From: Candidatus Zixiibacteriota bacterium
GTDB taxonomy: Bacteria; Zixibacteria; MSB-5A5; DG-27
DNA: 64,000 bases
Reading direction: 5' to 3'
Assembly: GCA_030605835.1 (NCBI GenBank)
Contig: JAUWHO010000023.1
Coordinates: 302,896 to 366,895 of the forward strand
Positions within the stretch are counted from its first letter, which is position 1. Each line of letters starts with the position of its first letter. This document shows positions 41,989-50,191 of the stretch, in pieces. A program made the position numbers and the translations under genes. The notes beneath the pieces were generated by a model. The model ran no database searches. It was given only the letters and a program-made list of their open reading frames with translations, and was not told the origin of the DNA.

Positions 41989-42462
41989 ATGCGTGCAGGT
42001 ATTGGATATGACGTCCACCGCCTGGTGGAGGGCAGAAAGCTCATCTTGGGGGGAGTGGAGATAGAGTTCGAGAGGGGTCTTTCAGGTCATTCGGACGCTG
42101 ACGTCCTCTCCCACGCCATCGGAGATGCCCTCCTCGGCGCCGCCAGTCTTGGTGACCTCGGTAGACATTTTCCTGACAGCGACGAAAGATACAAGGGCAT
42201 CAGCAGTCTGAGGCTTCTCGAGGAGATTCGGTCAAAGCTGACGGATAAAGGCTTCGGGATAATCAACATCGACGCCACCATAGTTGCTCAAGTGCCGAAA
42301 TTGGCACCCTATATAGAAAAGATGCGGGAGAGACTTTCAGGCACCCTCAAGATTCCAGCGGACAATCTCTCCGTGAAGGCCACTACTACCGAAGGCTTAG
42401 GTTTCGCCGGCAGGGGCGAGGGTATTGCCTGTTACGCCGTTGTATCTTTGGAGAAGACTTAG
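41989..42462 (+). CDS. ispF: 2-C-methyl-D-erythritol 2,4-cyclodiphosphate synthase
   Basis: 157 residues, standard length. 'GIGYDVHRLVEGRKLILGGVEI' gives the zinc ligands Asp and His, 'LSGHSDADVLSHAIGDALLGA' the third His, and 'DIGRHFPDSDE' and 'ATTTEGLGFAGRGEGI' complete the family pattern. It forms MEcPP in the MEP pathway, two steps after IspD. The DedA gene begins directly after its stop. Confidence 0.96.
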   Translation: MRAGIGYDVHRLVEGRKLILGGVEIEFERGLSGHSDADVLSHAIGDALLGAASLGDLGRHFPDSDERYKGISSLRLLEEIRSKLTDKGFGIINIDATIVAQVPKLAPYIEKMRERLSGTLKIPADNLSVKATTTEGLGFAGRGEGIACYAVVSLEKT

Positions 42463-43092
42463 TTGGCTGAGAGAATTGACGCCGAAATCGCATATCTGGC
42501 CTCCCAGGGAGCTTTCTGGATATATCTGTTCCTCTTTTTCAGCTCCTTCATTGAGAATCTCTTCCCCCCCTACCCCAGCGACGTTGTCGCTTTGACCGGA
42601 GCTTATTTCATCTACACTACGCACCTTTCGATTGTATTGGGTTTCGTGCTCGTGGTCTCAGGAGGCTTGAGCAGCGTGATGATCCTCTATTTTTTAGGTC
42701 GATACAAGGGGGCGAAGTTCTTTCAGAAGAACCGGGGTCCTTTCCTCAACACAGAATATCTGGAGAAGATAAAATCCTGGTTTTCAAGATACGGCGAAAA
42801 AGTGCTTTTGGCCTCCCGCTTCATAGCCGGCATAAGGACCGTGATTGCCATCGGCGCCGGGGTCGGGGGGGTGAGGACGGGCAAGATGGTAACCTACACC
42901 GGCATAAGCTTCATCCTCTGGAATCTGGTGCTCTTTTCTCTCGCCTATCTCTTCCGGACTAACTTCGGGGCCGTCGTTCACTTCATCGAGGTGTACAGCA
43001 CCACCGTTTTAGTTTGCGGGCTTTTGCTCGTAGCTGGCTGGCTCGTATATTTGAGAATCAAAAAGAGAAACGTTCGGGGTAAAAACACTTGA
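42463..43092 (+). CDS. DedA-family membrane protein
   Basis: 209 residues: 'FLFFSSFIENLFPPYPSDVVALTGAYF' (the E-x-PxPxE-like DedA signature), 'GRYKGAKFFQ', 'WFSRYGEKVLLASRFIAGIRTVIAIGAGVG' (the conserved G..v...RFiPg.R), and 4-6 hydrophobic segments. DedA proteins are half-transporters; several recycle undecaprenyl or phosphatidyl lipids across the inner membrane. It has a TTG start immediately after ispF, and its end overlaps ddl by four bases. Its neighbours make isoprenoid precursors and cell-wall D-Ala-D-Ala, fitting an undecaprenyl-phosphate role (inference). Confidence 0.88.
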   Translation: MAERIDAEIAYLASQGAFWIYLFLFFSSFIENLFPPYPSDVVALTGAYFIYTTHLSIVLGFVLVVSGGLSSVMILYFLGRYKGAKFFQKNRGPFLNTEYLEKIKSWFSRYGEKVLLASRFIAGIRTVIAIGAGVGGVRTGKMVTYTGISFILWNLVLFSLAYLFRTNFGAVVHFIEVYSTTVLVCGLLLVAGWLVYLRIKKRNVRGKNT

Positions 43093-44132
43093 AGATCGTA
43101 GTCCTGATGGGGGGAACTTCAGCGGAGAGAGAGGTCTCTCTGACCTCCGGTGTCAGCGTTGTCGAGGCTTTGAGGAAAAGGGGGCACGAAGTCATCGCCC
43201 TCGACACCGCCGGAGAGATGAGGAAGCTCGATATTAAAGATAAAAAGCTCCTGGAGATAAAAGAGACCCCTCCGGACACGAAAAAGTTGGCCGAAATCGG
43301 GGAATCTTTCTCTGTGCAGCGCTTCAAAGCCGAGGATCTGGCCGGCACCGACGTGATCTTTGTGGCCCTTCACGGCGGAAAGGGAGAGGATGGCACCATC
43401 CAGGCGCTGTTAGAACTGACCGGAATCCCCTACTGCGGCTCCGGGGTTTTAGGTTCGGCACTGGCGATGGACAAGGAGATGGCAAAGGTCATCTTCAAGG
43501 CTAACGACATCCCGACCCCGGACTGGATTTGCCTCGACTGCGACAAACTCCCGCAAGAGAGCGATCTGATTAGTGATGTGGAGGGGAGACTCGGTTTCCC
43601 CCTAGTCGTAAAGCCCAACGATCAGGGAAGCACCGTCGGCCTGAGCTTCGTCGAGAAGAAGCAGGAACTTCTCCCGGCCGTAAGAGAGGCAGCCAGATTC
43701 TCGAACAGAATCCTTCTGGAGAAATACATCGCCGGCCGCGAGCTCACCGTCGGTATCCTGCGAGAAGAAGCCTTGCCGGTTGCGGAGATAATCCCGGAGC
43801 ATGCTATTTACGACTATGAGTGCAAATACACCCCCGGCAAATCCCAATACATCATTCCCGCAGAACTTCCGGATACGAAAGCTGTTGAACTGCAGTGTCT
43901 GGGCCTAAGGGCCTTTCAGGTCTTGAGATGCTCTGATTTCGGGCGAGTCGATTTCCGGATGGACGATGGCGGGAATATCTTTTGTCTGGAGGTGAACACC
44001 CTCCCGGGGATGACTCCTGCCAGCCTGGTTCCGAAAGCCGCTAAAGCGATTGGCATACGCTTCGAGGAGTTGGTCGAGAAAGTCTGCCTACTGGCGATAG
44101 AGAGGAAAAAAGGGGATGCCCGGAAAGTTTAA
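43089..44132 (+). CDS. ddl: D-alanine-D-alanine ligase
   Basis: 347 residues. 'VLMGGTSAEREVSLTSG' at the start, 'VALHGGKGEDGTIQALLELTGIPYCGSG' with the Ddl G-G-x-x-E-D-G loop, 'ALAMDKEMAKVIF', 'VVKPNDQGSTVGLSFV', and 'FCLEVNTLPGMTPASLVPKAA' with the magnesium-binding E.N. It joins two D-alanines for peptidoglycan. An insertion near residues 40-70 (MRKLDIKDKKLLEIKETPPDTKK) is longer than in E. coli Ddl. TTG start overlapping the dedA stop. Confidence 0.96.
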   Translation: MKIVVLMGGTSAEREVSLTSGVSVVEALRKRGHEVIALDTAGEMRKLDIKDKKLLEIKETPPDTKKLAEIGESFSVQRFKAEDLAGTDVIFVALHGGKGEDGTIQALLELTGIPYCGSGVLGSALAMDKEMAKVIFKANDIPTPDWICLDCDKLPQESDLISDVEGRLGFPLVVKPNDQGSTVGLSFVEKKQELLPAVREAARFSNRILLEKYIAGRELTVGILREEALPVAEIIPEHAIYDYECKYTPGKSQYIIPAELPDTKAVELQCLGLRAFQVLRCSDFGRVDFRMDDGGNIFCLEVNTLPGMTPASLVPKAAKAIGIRFEELVEKVCLLAIERKKGDARKV

Positions 44133-44862
44133 AGCGATACTATTCGACCTCGGCGGAACCCTCATAGAATATGAAAATCTCACCTGGCAGGAGCTCTCCA
44201 CGCAAGGATTCAAACTGGCCTTCGAGATGTTGCAAGATTCCATCGAGGTTCTGCCGGACAAACAGGAATTCGTCCGCCTCTTCGACGACTATTTCGAATC
44301 CCGTTACGAGGATTCCTTGAAAAGCTTGGTTGAGGTGAGGGTTACAGACCTGGTGAAGGATTGCTTCACCACCTTGAACCTTCCCGGAGATGGCTTTGTC
44401 CAAAAACAGTTCTTGGAGGCCTATTATAAGCCGATCACCGAGCAGGTAAGGATGGTTAGAGGCGCTCCTGAGATCTTAGATGAGCTTAAAAGCTGCGGGT
44501 ATAAGCTGACTCTAGTGTCAAATACAATCTTCCCGGGGGATTTCCATCGCCGGGAGTTGAAGAGATTCGGCCTGTTTGATTTCTTTGACCATCTTCTTTT
44601 CTCTTGCGAGGTTGGTTTCAAAAAGCCTCATCCGATCATTTTCAAAAGAGCTTTGGAAACTATGCAGGTGCAACCCGAGGAGGTTATCTTCGTGGGCGAC
44701 CGCCTCAAAGAGGATATTGCCGGACCCAAGAGCCTGGGAATGAAGGCAATTCTGAAATTGATAAAGGGACGGGACTACTCTGAGGACATTAAACCTGATG
44801 CCATCATAGAGGATTTGGGCGAAGCTCCAGAGGCCATTGAACAATTAGCGCTTGAAAAATAA
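44116..44862 (+). CDS. HAD-superfamily hydrolase
   Basis: 248 residues: motif I 'LFDLGGTLIEYE' (DxGGT, with Gly replacing the second Asp), motif II 'LVSNT', motif III Lys in 'FKKPHPIIFKRAL', motif IV 'VFVGDRLKEDI'. The loss of the acid/base Asp in motif I (DLGGT instead of DxDGT) is common in one YjjG/haloacid-like branch and may lower phosphatase activity. Substrate unknown. It overlaps ddl by 17 bases. Confidence 0.85.
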   Translation: MPGKFKAILFDLGGTLIEYENLTWQELSTQGFKLAFEMLQDSIEVLPDKQEFVRLFDDYFESRYEDSLKSLVEVRVTDLVKDCFTTLNLPGDGFVQKQFLEAYYKPITEQVRMVRGAPEILDELKSCGYKLTLVSNTIFPGDFHRRELKRFGLFDFFDHLLFSCEVGFKKPHPIIFKRALETMQVQPEEVIFVGDRLKEDIAGPKSLGMKAILKLIKGRDYSEDIKPDAIIEDLGEAPEAIEQLALEK

Positions 44863-44925
44863 ACCCCGCTGTCTTAAATTCCGTATAATTCGTTGAGAAT
44901 TAAGCTTAACTGAACCGGAGGAAAA

Positions 44926-45999
44926 GTGGATAAGACTGAACTTCTATTGCAAGAGCTAACCAATGCTCACGGGGTCCCCGGACACGAGGACGAGGTCGCC
45001 AAGATAATGGCAGAACACCTCAAAGGCGTTGCCGATATCGAACACGACCGACTTGGCAGCTTCATTGCCAAAAAGGGCGGAACCTCCCCGAAGCCGAAGG
45101 TGATGATCGCCGGACACATGGACGAGGTCGGCTTTATAGTGAGGGAGATCACCAAGGAGGGCTTCATCAAATTCCTCCCCCTGGGGGGATGGTGGGGGCA
45201 TGTGGTTCTGGCTCAGAGGGTGATAATCAAGACCTCCAAGGGGGATGTCCCCGGAATCATCGGCTACAAACCGCCGCACCTTCTCACCGAGGAGGAGAGA
45301 AAGAAGGTCTTAGACATCAAAGATCTCTACATCGATGTCGGGGCTCAAAAGGGGGTGAATATCACCAAGAGGCTGGGCATCCGACCCGGCGACTCCATCG
45401 TTCCCGACAGCAAGTTCAGCATCATGGGGAACAAGAACTTGTATCTGGCCAAGGCCTGGGACAATCGCATCGGTTGTGCGGTGGTGATTGATGTCCTCCA
45501 GAGGCTCTCGAGGATGAAGCATCCCAACACTGTATACGGAGTGGGCACCGTCCAAGAGGAGGTCGGCCTCCGTGGTGCCAAAACTGCTGCCACCTACATC
45601 GACCCCGATGTCGGCTTTGCCGTAGATGTCTCCCTCGCCATGGACACGCCGGGAGACGGTGCTGAACATCCGGAGAAGTTAGGAAGCGGGCCCTCCATTG
45701 CAGTTTACGATGGCAGCCTAGTTCCCAATCGGCACCTCCGGGATCTGGTTATCAATACCGCCGAGAAAAAGAAGATCCCCCATCACTTCACCGCCTTAGC
45801 CCGTGGCGGCACCGATGCCGGCAGAATCCACCTCAATCGTATCGGGGTGCCGGCGTTGTATCTCGGGGTTCCCACCCGATATATTCACGGACACGTCGGG
45901 ATTCTGCACCGCAAGGATTACGACAATCTGGTCAAACTATTGGTCGAGGTCATAAAGGCTCTGGATCAGAAAACTGTAGATAGCCTGACCAATCGCTAA
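44926..45999 (+). CDS. M42-family aminopeptidase (glutamyl aminopeptidase/TET type)
   Basis: 357 residues. Metal-binding residues are in 'VMIAGHMDEVGF' (His, Asp), 'LAKAWDNRIGCAV' (bridging Asp), 'GTVQEEVGLRGA' (catalytic Glu pair), 'VDVSLAMDTPG' and 'PTRYIHGHVGI' (terminal His). M42 enzymes form dodecameric TET cages in the cytoplasm that strip N-terminal residues from peptides; older annotations call them endoglucanase. GTG start with GGAGG upstream. Confidence 0.94.
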   Translation: MDKTELLLQELTNAHGVPGHEDEVAKIMAEHLKGVADIEHDRLGSFIAKKGGTSPKPKVMIAGHMDEVGFIVREITKEGFIKFLPLGGWWGHVVLAQRVIIKTSKGDVPGIIGYKPPHLLTEEERKKVLDIKDLYIDVGAQKGVNITKRLGIRPGDSIVPDSKFSIMGNKNLYLAKAWDNRIGCAVVIDVLQRLSRMKHPNTVYGVGTVQEEVGLRGAKTAATYIDPDVGFAVDVSLAMDTPGDGAEHPEKLGSGPSIAVYDGSLVPNRHLRDLVINTAEKKKIPHHFTALARGGTDAGRIHLNRIGVPALYLGVPTRYIHGHVGILHRKDYDNLVKLLVEVIKALDQKTVDSLTNR

Positions 46000-46007
46000 A
46001 ACCCAAG

Positions 46008-47408
46008 ATGGCGCTTCGTTTCTTTAACACCTTCACCAAGAGAATCGAAGAGTTCACCCCCATAAGGCCTGGTGAGGTGAGGATGTACAACTGCGGCCCC
46101 ACCGTCTACGATTTTGCTCACATCGGCAACTATCGGGCTTACATCTTCGAGGATTTATTGCGGAGGTATCTGAAATACAAGGGATACAAAGTCACTCAGG
46201 TGATGAACCTCACCGATATCGATGACAAAAGCATCCGCGCCGCCAGGGAACAGGGGATCAGGCTCGACCAGTACACAAAAACGTATAAGGACGCCTTCTT
46301 CGAAGACATCGACACCCTAAAGATCGAGAGGGCAGAGCACTATCCCGCGGCAACGGAGCACATCCCCGAGATGGTGGAGATGATAAAGAGGCTTTTGGAG
46401 AGGGGTCACGCCTATCGCAAGGACGGATCGATCTACTTCCAGATCAAGAGTTTTCCCAACTACGGTAAGCTCTCCGGTTTTGACATCTCCCAGCTCAAAG
46501 CCGGTGCCCGCATCGATGCCGACGAATACGAAAAGGAGACCGCCTCCGATTTCGCCCTCTGGAAGGCCTGGGACGAAGAGGACGGGGAGGTCTTCTGGGA
46601 GACCGAGCTCGGCAAGGGGCGCCCCGGCTGGCACATCGAGTGCTCCGCCATGAGCATCAAATACTTAGGACAGCCCTTCGACATTCACACCGGGGGAGTC
46701 GATAACATCTTCCCCCACCACGAGAATGAGATTGCCCAATCGGAGGGGGCCTCGGGAGAGAAATTCGCCAACTACTGGCTTCACAACGCCCACCTGATGG
46801 TGGAGGGGCGCAAGATGGCAAAGTCCCTGGGCAACTGCTATACCCTGAAAGATTTGATGGGGTTGGGGCATAACCCCCTCGCCGTCAGGCACGAGCTTCT
46901 GACAACTCACTACAAACAGCAGCTCAACTTTACCTTCGAGGGGTTAAGCGCAGCTCTGGGCGCCCTCCAGAGGTTATGGGACTTCTGGCGCAATCTGGAG
47001 GGTGTTACAGAAGAGACCGAACGCGGGAGGGCAGCCCCCATCTTGGAGAGGGCAAGCGCTGGTTTTGAAGATGGCCTGGACGACGATCTAAACATCTCCC
47101 CCGCACTGGCCTCCATATTTGACATGGTGAGGGAGGTCAACAGCCTGATTGCAGAGGGACAGATCTCTAAGGAGGAGGCGCTGGAAACCCTAAATTTGAT
47201 GAAGAGGTTCGATGCCGTTCTCGGTTTCATCCGGCCGGAGGAATCCACCATCGACGAGGAGATCGAAGCGCTGATTGAAAGACGTAACCAGGCTCGCAAG
47301 GACAAGGACTGGGCCGAGGCCGACCGCGTGAGGGATGAACTCCTGAAGAAGGGAATCATCTTGGAGGACACCAAACAGGGGACGAAGTGGAAGAGGAAAC
47401 TGGAGTAA
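46008..47408 (+). CDS. cysS: Cysteinyl-tRNA synthetase
   Basis: 466 residues, typical. 'MYNCGPTVYDFAHIGNYRAYIFEDLLRRYL' carries the HIGH-class motif (HIGN) and the zinc-ligand Cys, 'GWHIECSAMSIKYLG' and 'IHTGGVDNIFPHHENEIAQSE' the other zinc ligands, and 'KMAKSLGN' the KMSKS motif. It charges tRNA-Cys. The CD-NTase gene follows after only eight bases and could be read through from the cysS transcript. Confidence 0.97.
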   Translation: MALRFFNTFTKRIEEFTPIRPGEVRMYNCGPTVYDFAHIGNYRAYIFEDLLRRYLKYKGYKVTQVMNLTDIDDKSIRAAREQGIRLDQYTKTYKDAFFEDIDTLKIERAEHYPAATEHIPEMVEMIKRLLERGHAYRKDGSIYFQIKSFPNYGKLSGFDISQLKAGARIDADEYEKETASDFALWKAWDEEDGEVFWETELGKGRPGWHIECSAMSIKYLGQPFDIHTGGVDNIFPHHENEIAQSEGASGEKFANYWLHNAHLMVEGRKMAKSLGNCYTLKDLMGLGHNPLAVRHELLTTHYKQQLNFTFEGLSAALGALQRLWDFWRNLEGVTEETERGRAAPILERASAGFEDGLDDDLNISPALASIFDMVREVNSLIAEGQISKEEALETLNLMKRFDAVLGFIRPEESTIDEEIEALIERRNQARKDKDWAEADRVRDELLKKGIILEDTKQGTKWKRKLE

Positions 47409-47416
47409 GCTGTTAG

Positions 47417-48358
47417 ATGGGGGCTCCACTCACAGTAGCACAAGCTTTTGACCAGTTCAAGTCAAACCTGGAATTGAGCCAGAGCTTCCAGGATGTGGTG
47501 ACGACTCATCACAACGCCGTGAGACAGTGGATTGAATCTCACAACCCCAAGGTCAAAACGAAGTTAATTGGCTCATTGCAGCGAAAAACGAGGATCCAGC
47601 CTCGTCCTCATAAGGATGGTTTTGATATCGACATTTTAGTTGTTCTGGGAAACTTCGACGGATGGGTGCCATCAGGGGGAATCACGCCGACAGCTGCCCT
47701 CCATGAAGTTGAGCATGTCGTGTCACTGCACGAGACCTACAGACGCATGGGACCAGAAACGGATAATCCGGCAATTGTTCTACCATATGCGGACAATGTG
47801 GAAGTTGAGCTTATACCGTCTTATAGTGACCACGTGGGCTTTGCCCCTGACAACACGCCCACTCCGCCAATAGGTAGAGGTTACTGGATTCCCAGAAAGA
47901 ATAAGTGGGTAGTGGCCGATTACGATTATGATGCACAGCAGGTCTCGACCGCTAATCAAAGGAGTGACGGTTATCTCACCCCCACAATAAAGATGTTGAA
48001 AGCAGCAAAAAGGAATCTCTTTCCAGATATGCAATCCTATCACCTTGAGGCATTAGCAACATCCATACTTCCTAATATTATAAGTCTTCAGAAAAATCGG
48101 GGATGGCAGGTCTCTTATCCACGCTTGCTTTGGGCGTTCTTCTTTCTGTGCAAGGATCGAATTCTGGAACCCGTGAAGATGCCTGGCAGCAAGTCGCCTT
48201 TCGCTGACTCATACGTGAGTGCCGAGAGGAAAAAGCAACTTTCAGGTGTGTTTGCCGACTACGCCACGTATTGCGAGGTTACTATGTCTGCTGACGATGC
48301 AGATGCCATAGATGCATGGGGTAAGCTGTTTGGGCCTCCATTCCCTTCAGCAAATTGA
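47417..48358 (+). CDS. CD-NTase-like nucleotidyltransferase (SMODS domain), CBASS-type signal synthase
   Basis: 313 residues of the cGAS/DncV-like fold. The nucleotidyltransferase core reads GSLQRKT (Gly52-Ser53 and Thr58), FDIDIL with catalytic Asp70 and Asp72, and VELIPS with the third acid as Glu131. A helical C-terminal half follows (TPTIKMLKAAKRNLFPDMQSYHLEALA), as in SMODS synthases. CD-NTases make cyclic di- or trinucleotides after phage sensing and activate a co-encoded effector. The next gene overlaps by four bases and encodes a two-helix membrane SLATT protein, a known SMODS partner. No cap2/cap3 accessory genes are present. It follows cysS by eight bases, and its composition is more AT-rich. 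Confidence 0.85.
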   Translation: MGAPLTVAQAFDQFKSNLELSQSFQDVVTTHHNAVRQWIESHNPKVKTKLIGSLQRKTRIQPRPHKDGFDIDILVVLGNFDGWVPSGGITPTAALHEVEHVVSLHETYRRMGPETDNPAIVLPYADNVEVELIPSYSDHVGFAPDNTPTPPIGRGYWIPRKNKWVVADYDYDAQQVSTANQRSDGYLTPTIKMLKAAKRNLFPDMQSYHLEALATSILPNIISLQKNRGWQVSYPRLLWAFFFLCKDRILEPVKMPGSKSPFADSYVSAERKKQLSGVFADYATYCEVTMSADDADAIDAWGKLFGPPFPSAN

Positions 48359-48885
48359 CTATGAATAGCCCAAAAAGGGAAGGTCTCATAACTGAATGCA
48401 AGCAGATACAAGAGGATTCTACTTACACCGCTGAAATACATCACATCATCGCACACAAGCTCTCAAGTAAAGCCTTCTGGTGTAAATTGATCCCTGCAAC
48501 TATTACGATTTTGAGTGTTCTTGCGCTGATTATCGGATTTCCACACTGGCTCGCTTGGATTACTTTATTATCGGCAGCAGTTACAATGCTGAATGTTTTC
48601 ATGGAATCAGAGAGAACAGCAAGAGAACATGTGTTCGCCGCCAAGAATTTTACCGTTTTGAAACATGAAGCAAGGTCGCTCCATGAAACTTATAAGGATT
48701 TCATCGATGAGAACAAATTTTATCAGAGCGTTAAACGACTAAGGGAAAAATATAATATGCTTGTTCAATTCACTCCTCCAACAGACGACGATAAGGCTTG
48801 GGAAAAGGCGCGACAAAGAATTAAGATGGGCGTGCATGAGGCTGATTTCAGATCAGCCACCTCAGAAGACCGCCCTGAAGGCTAA
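48355..48885 (+). CDS. SLATT-domain two-TM membrane protein, predicted CBASS effector
   Basis: 176 residues. An N-terminal amphipathic helix (ECKQIQEDSTYTAEIHHIIAHKL) leads to two transmembrane helices at about 43-62 and 66-84, then a cytoplasmic coiled coil (ESERTAREHVFAAKNFTVLKHEARSLHETY) and a short charged tail. This is the layout of SLATT domains, defined as 2TM effectors associated with SMODS and SLOG proteins and predicted to perforate the membrane when activated. It starts at TTG (48355, overlapping the CD-NTase stop) or ATG 48361. Clearly more AT-rich than cysS. The pairing is strong; actual activity is inferred. Confidence 0.8.
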   Translation: MTMNSPKREGLITECKQIQEDSTYTAEIHHIIAHKLSSKAFWCKLIPATITILSVLALIIGFPHWLAWITLLSAAVTMLNVFMESERTAREHVFAAKNFTVLKHEARSLHETYKDFIDENKFYQSVKRLREKYNMLVQFTPPTDDDKAWEKARQRIKMGVHEADFRSATSEDRPEG

Positions 48886-48927
48886 GGCTATCTAAGTGCA
48901 CAAAATGGAGCTGTAGGGAGGTAGCTG

Positions 48928-49446
48928 GTGGGAAAGCTCGAAGGTCGGAAGGTTCTGATATTGGTTGAAGACCTCTATCAGGACTTAGAGCTCTGGTATC
49001 CTAAGCTTAGATTGACTGAAGAGGGGGCGGAGGTCACCATCGCGGGCCCCAGGAAAGGTGAATACAAGGGGAAGAACGGCTACCCTGTCTTTGCTGAGAT
49101 TTCATTCGACCAGGTCAATCCCAACCACTACGATGCCCTGGTGGTCCCCGGAGGTTATGCGCCGGATAAGTTGAGACGCTCCAAGAAGGTCCTGGATATT
49201 GTACGGGAGATGAATAGTCAGCACAAACCGGTCGCTTTCATCTGTCATGCCGGCTGGGTTCTAATTTCTGCAGACATCTTGAGGGGCAAGAAGGCGACCT
49301 GCTTTCACGCAATCAAGGACGACCTGATTAACGCCGGCGCCGAATATATCGATGCCGCTGTCGTGGTCGACGGCAATCTCATAAGCTCTCGGATGCCGGA
49401 GGATTTGCCGGAGTTCTGCAAGGCGATAATTGCCAAGCTCAAGTAA
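48928..49446 (+). CDS. DJ-1/PfpI-family protein
   Basis: 172 residues of the YhbO/PfpI type: 'VLILVEDLYQDLELWYPKLRLTEEG' with the catalytic-triad-associated Glu, 'DALVVPGGYAPDKLRR', and the nucleophilic elbow 'AFICHAGWVLISA' with Cys near 104-His. Members act as chaperones, glyoxalases or deglycases against carbonyl stress. GTG start with GGGAGG upstream. It is followed by a strong terminator and lies convergent to tRNA-Phe. Confidence 0.9.
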   Translation: MGKLEGRKVLILVEDLYQDLELWYPKLRLTEEGAEVTIAGPRKGEYKGKNGYPVFAEISFDQVNPNHYDALVVPGGYAPDKLRRSKKVLDIVREMNSQHKPVAFICHAGWVLISADILRGKKATCFHAIKDDLINAGAEYIDAAVVVDGNLISSRMPEDLPEFCKAIIAKLK

Positions 49447-49473
49447 AAGGCCGCCTCCCGGAGGCGGTTTTTT
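49446..49473 (+). terminator. Intrinsic terminator after the PfpI gene
   Basis: CCGCCTCC and GGAGGCGG form a strong palindrome followed by TTTTTT, with AAAA before the 5' arm. It begins right after the stop codon and could work in both directions. Confidence 0.85.
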
Positions 49474-49477
49474 GAGA

Positions 49478-49550
<73 letters not shown>

Positions 49551-49566
49551 AGTTCGTTAACGACAT

Positions 49567-49596
49567 TAAATACCTATTTTTCTTTCGACCTGTCAA
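49567..49596 (-). promoter_or_regulatory. Promoter for tRNA-Phe
   Basis: On the minus strand TTGACA, 18 bases, TATTTA, placing the start of transcription about 10 bases before the mature tRNA. Confidence 0.6.
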
Positions 49597-49851
49597 GGGA
49601 AAACATTTACAGACACGGTTGCAGAAATCCGATTCGTGATGCTCCCGCGAAGACTGGGCATCTCCCTTCTTTGCTCCATCGGCCAGAGTTAGAGGCCAAC
49701 CCAGAACTGGTAACCCTCCTTGTGGCCTCCAGCGGAGACAGACAAAACCTGACGCGCTTCATCTTCGAGATCGGCTCCGGTGGGAAAGTTGGAATCAGAG
49801 AAATGGAGGCGTTCCCCCTCCCTGTTGTGTGGTGAGCACCTCTCCGGCTCA

Positions 49852-49872
49852 CAGTTCATAGTTCACGCTTCA
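49852..49872. repeat. Degenerate 7-base tandem repeat (3 units)
   Basis: CAGTTCA, TAGTTCA, CGCTTCA, then TAG. It is related in unit sequence to the array at 29948 and, like it, followed within seven bases by a hairpin. Confidence 0.7.
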
Positions 49873-49878
49873 TAGAAA

Positions 49879-49901
49879 GGGCGGTGATGAATTCACCACC
49901 C
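49879..49901. repeat. Hairpin, GATGAATTC core
   Basis: GGGCGGTGA and TCACCACCC (one mismatch) enclose TGAAT. Same family as 12838, 29976 and 57245. Confidence 0.7.
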
Positions 49902-49920
49902 TACACAACCCACTGTTGGT

Positions 49921-50103
49921 ATCGGACGCCCCGTCCGATGCCCTGACACAAATGCCGTCAGGACGACAGAGTCGTCTAAAGTGGTAACCCGCCTGAGGCG
50001 GGACGGCACGTGGACCCGTAGGGAGCTCCTTTATGGACCTCTGAGCGGGCGGAGGGGGACAAGCCCCCTCCCTACGGTGACCTCCGGGGCAGGAATGCCC
50101 CGG
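49921..50103. repeat. Cluster of six different inverted repeats
   Basis: In order: ATCGGACG/CGTCCGAT (49921-49939), CCTGAC/GTCAGG (49942-49962), GACGAC/GTCGTC (49962-49976), CCCGCC/GGCGGG (49988-50002), GGAGGGGG/CCCCCTCC (50051-50071) and CCGGGGCA/TGCCCCGG (50084-50103). All stems are perfect and unrelated to each other. No reading frame crosses the cluster. Confidence 0.75.
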
Positions 50104-50191
50104 CTATTCATTGGCACCTCTCGCACCGCATAGGCTGGGCTTTTCCGCCGAAGGCGGATCAGCCTCTGGCTGACCAGCCCAGCGAGAGGGT

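Larger units (their letters stand above)
49597..50191. other. Intergenic repeat-rich region
   Basis: About 600 bases without a gene. The first 250 bases show nothing recognisable. From 49852 on they hold a heptad array, a GATGAATTC-core hairpin, six further inverted repeats in 183 bases, and then the surface gene's stop. Confidence 0.65.

Noticed and set aside
49921..50103. CRISPR-like array
   Set aside because: The repeats are different palindromes, not copies of one repeat with regular spacers; no cas genes.
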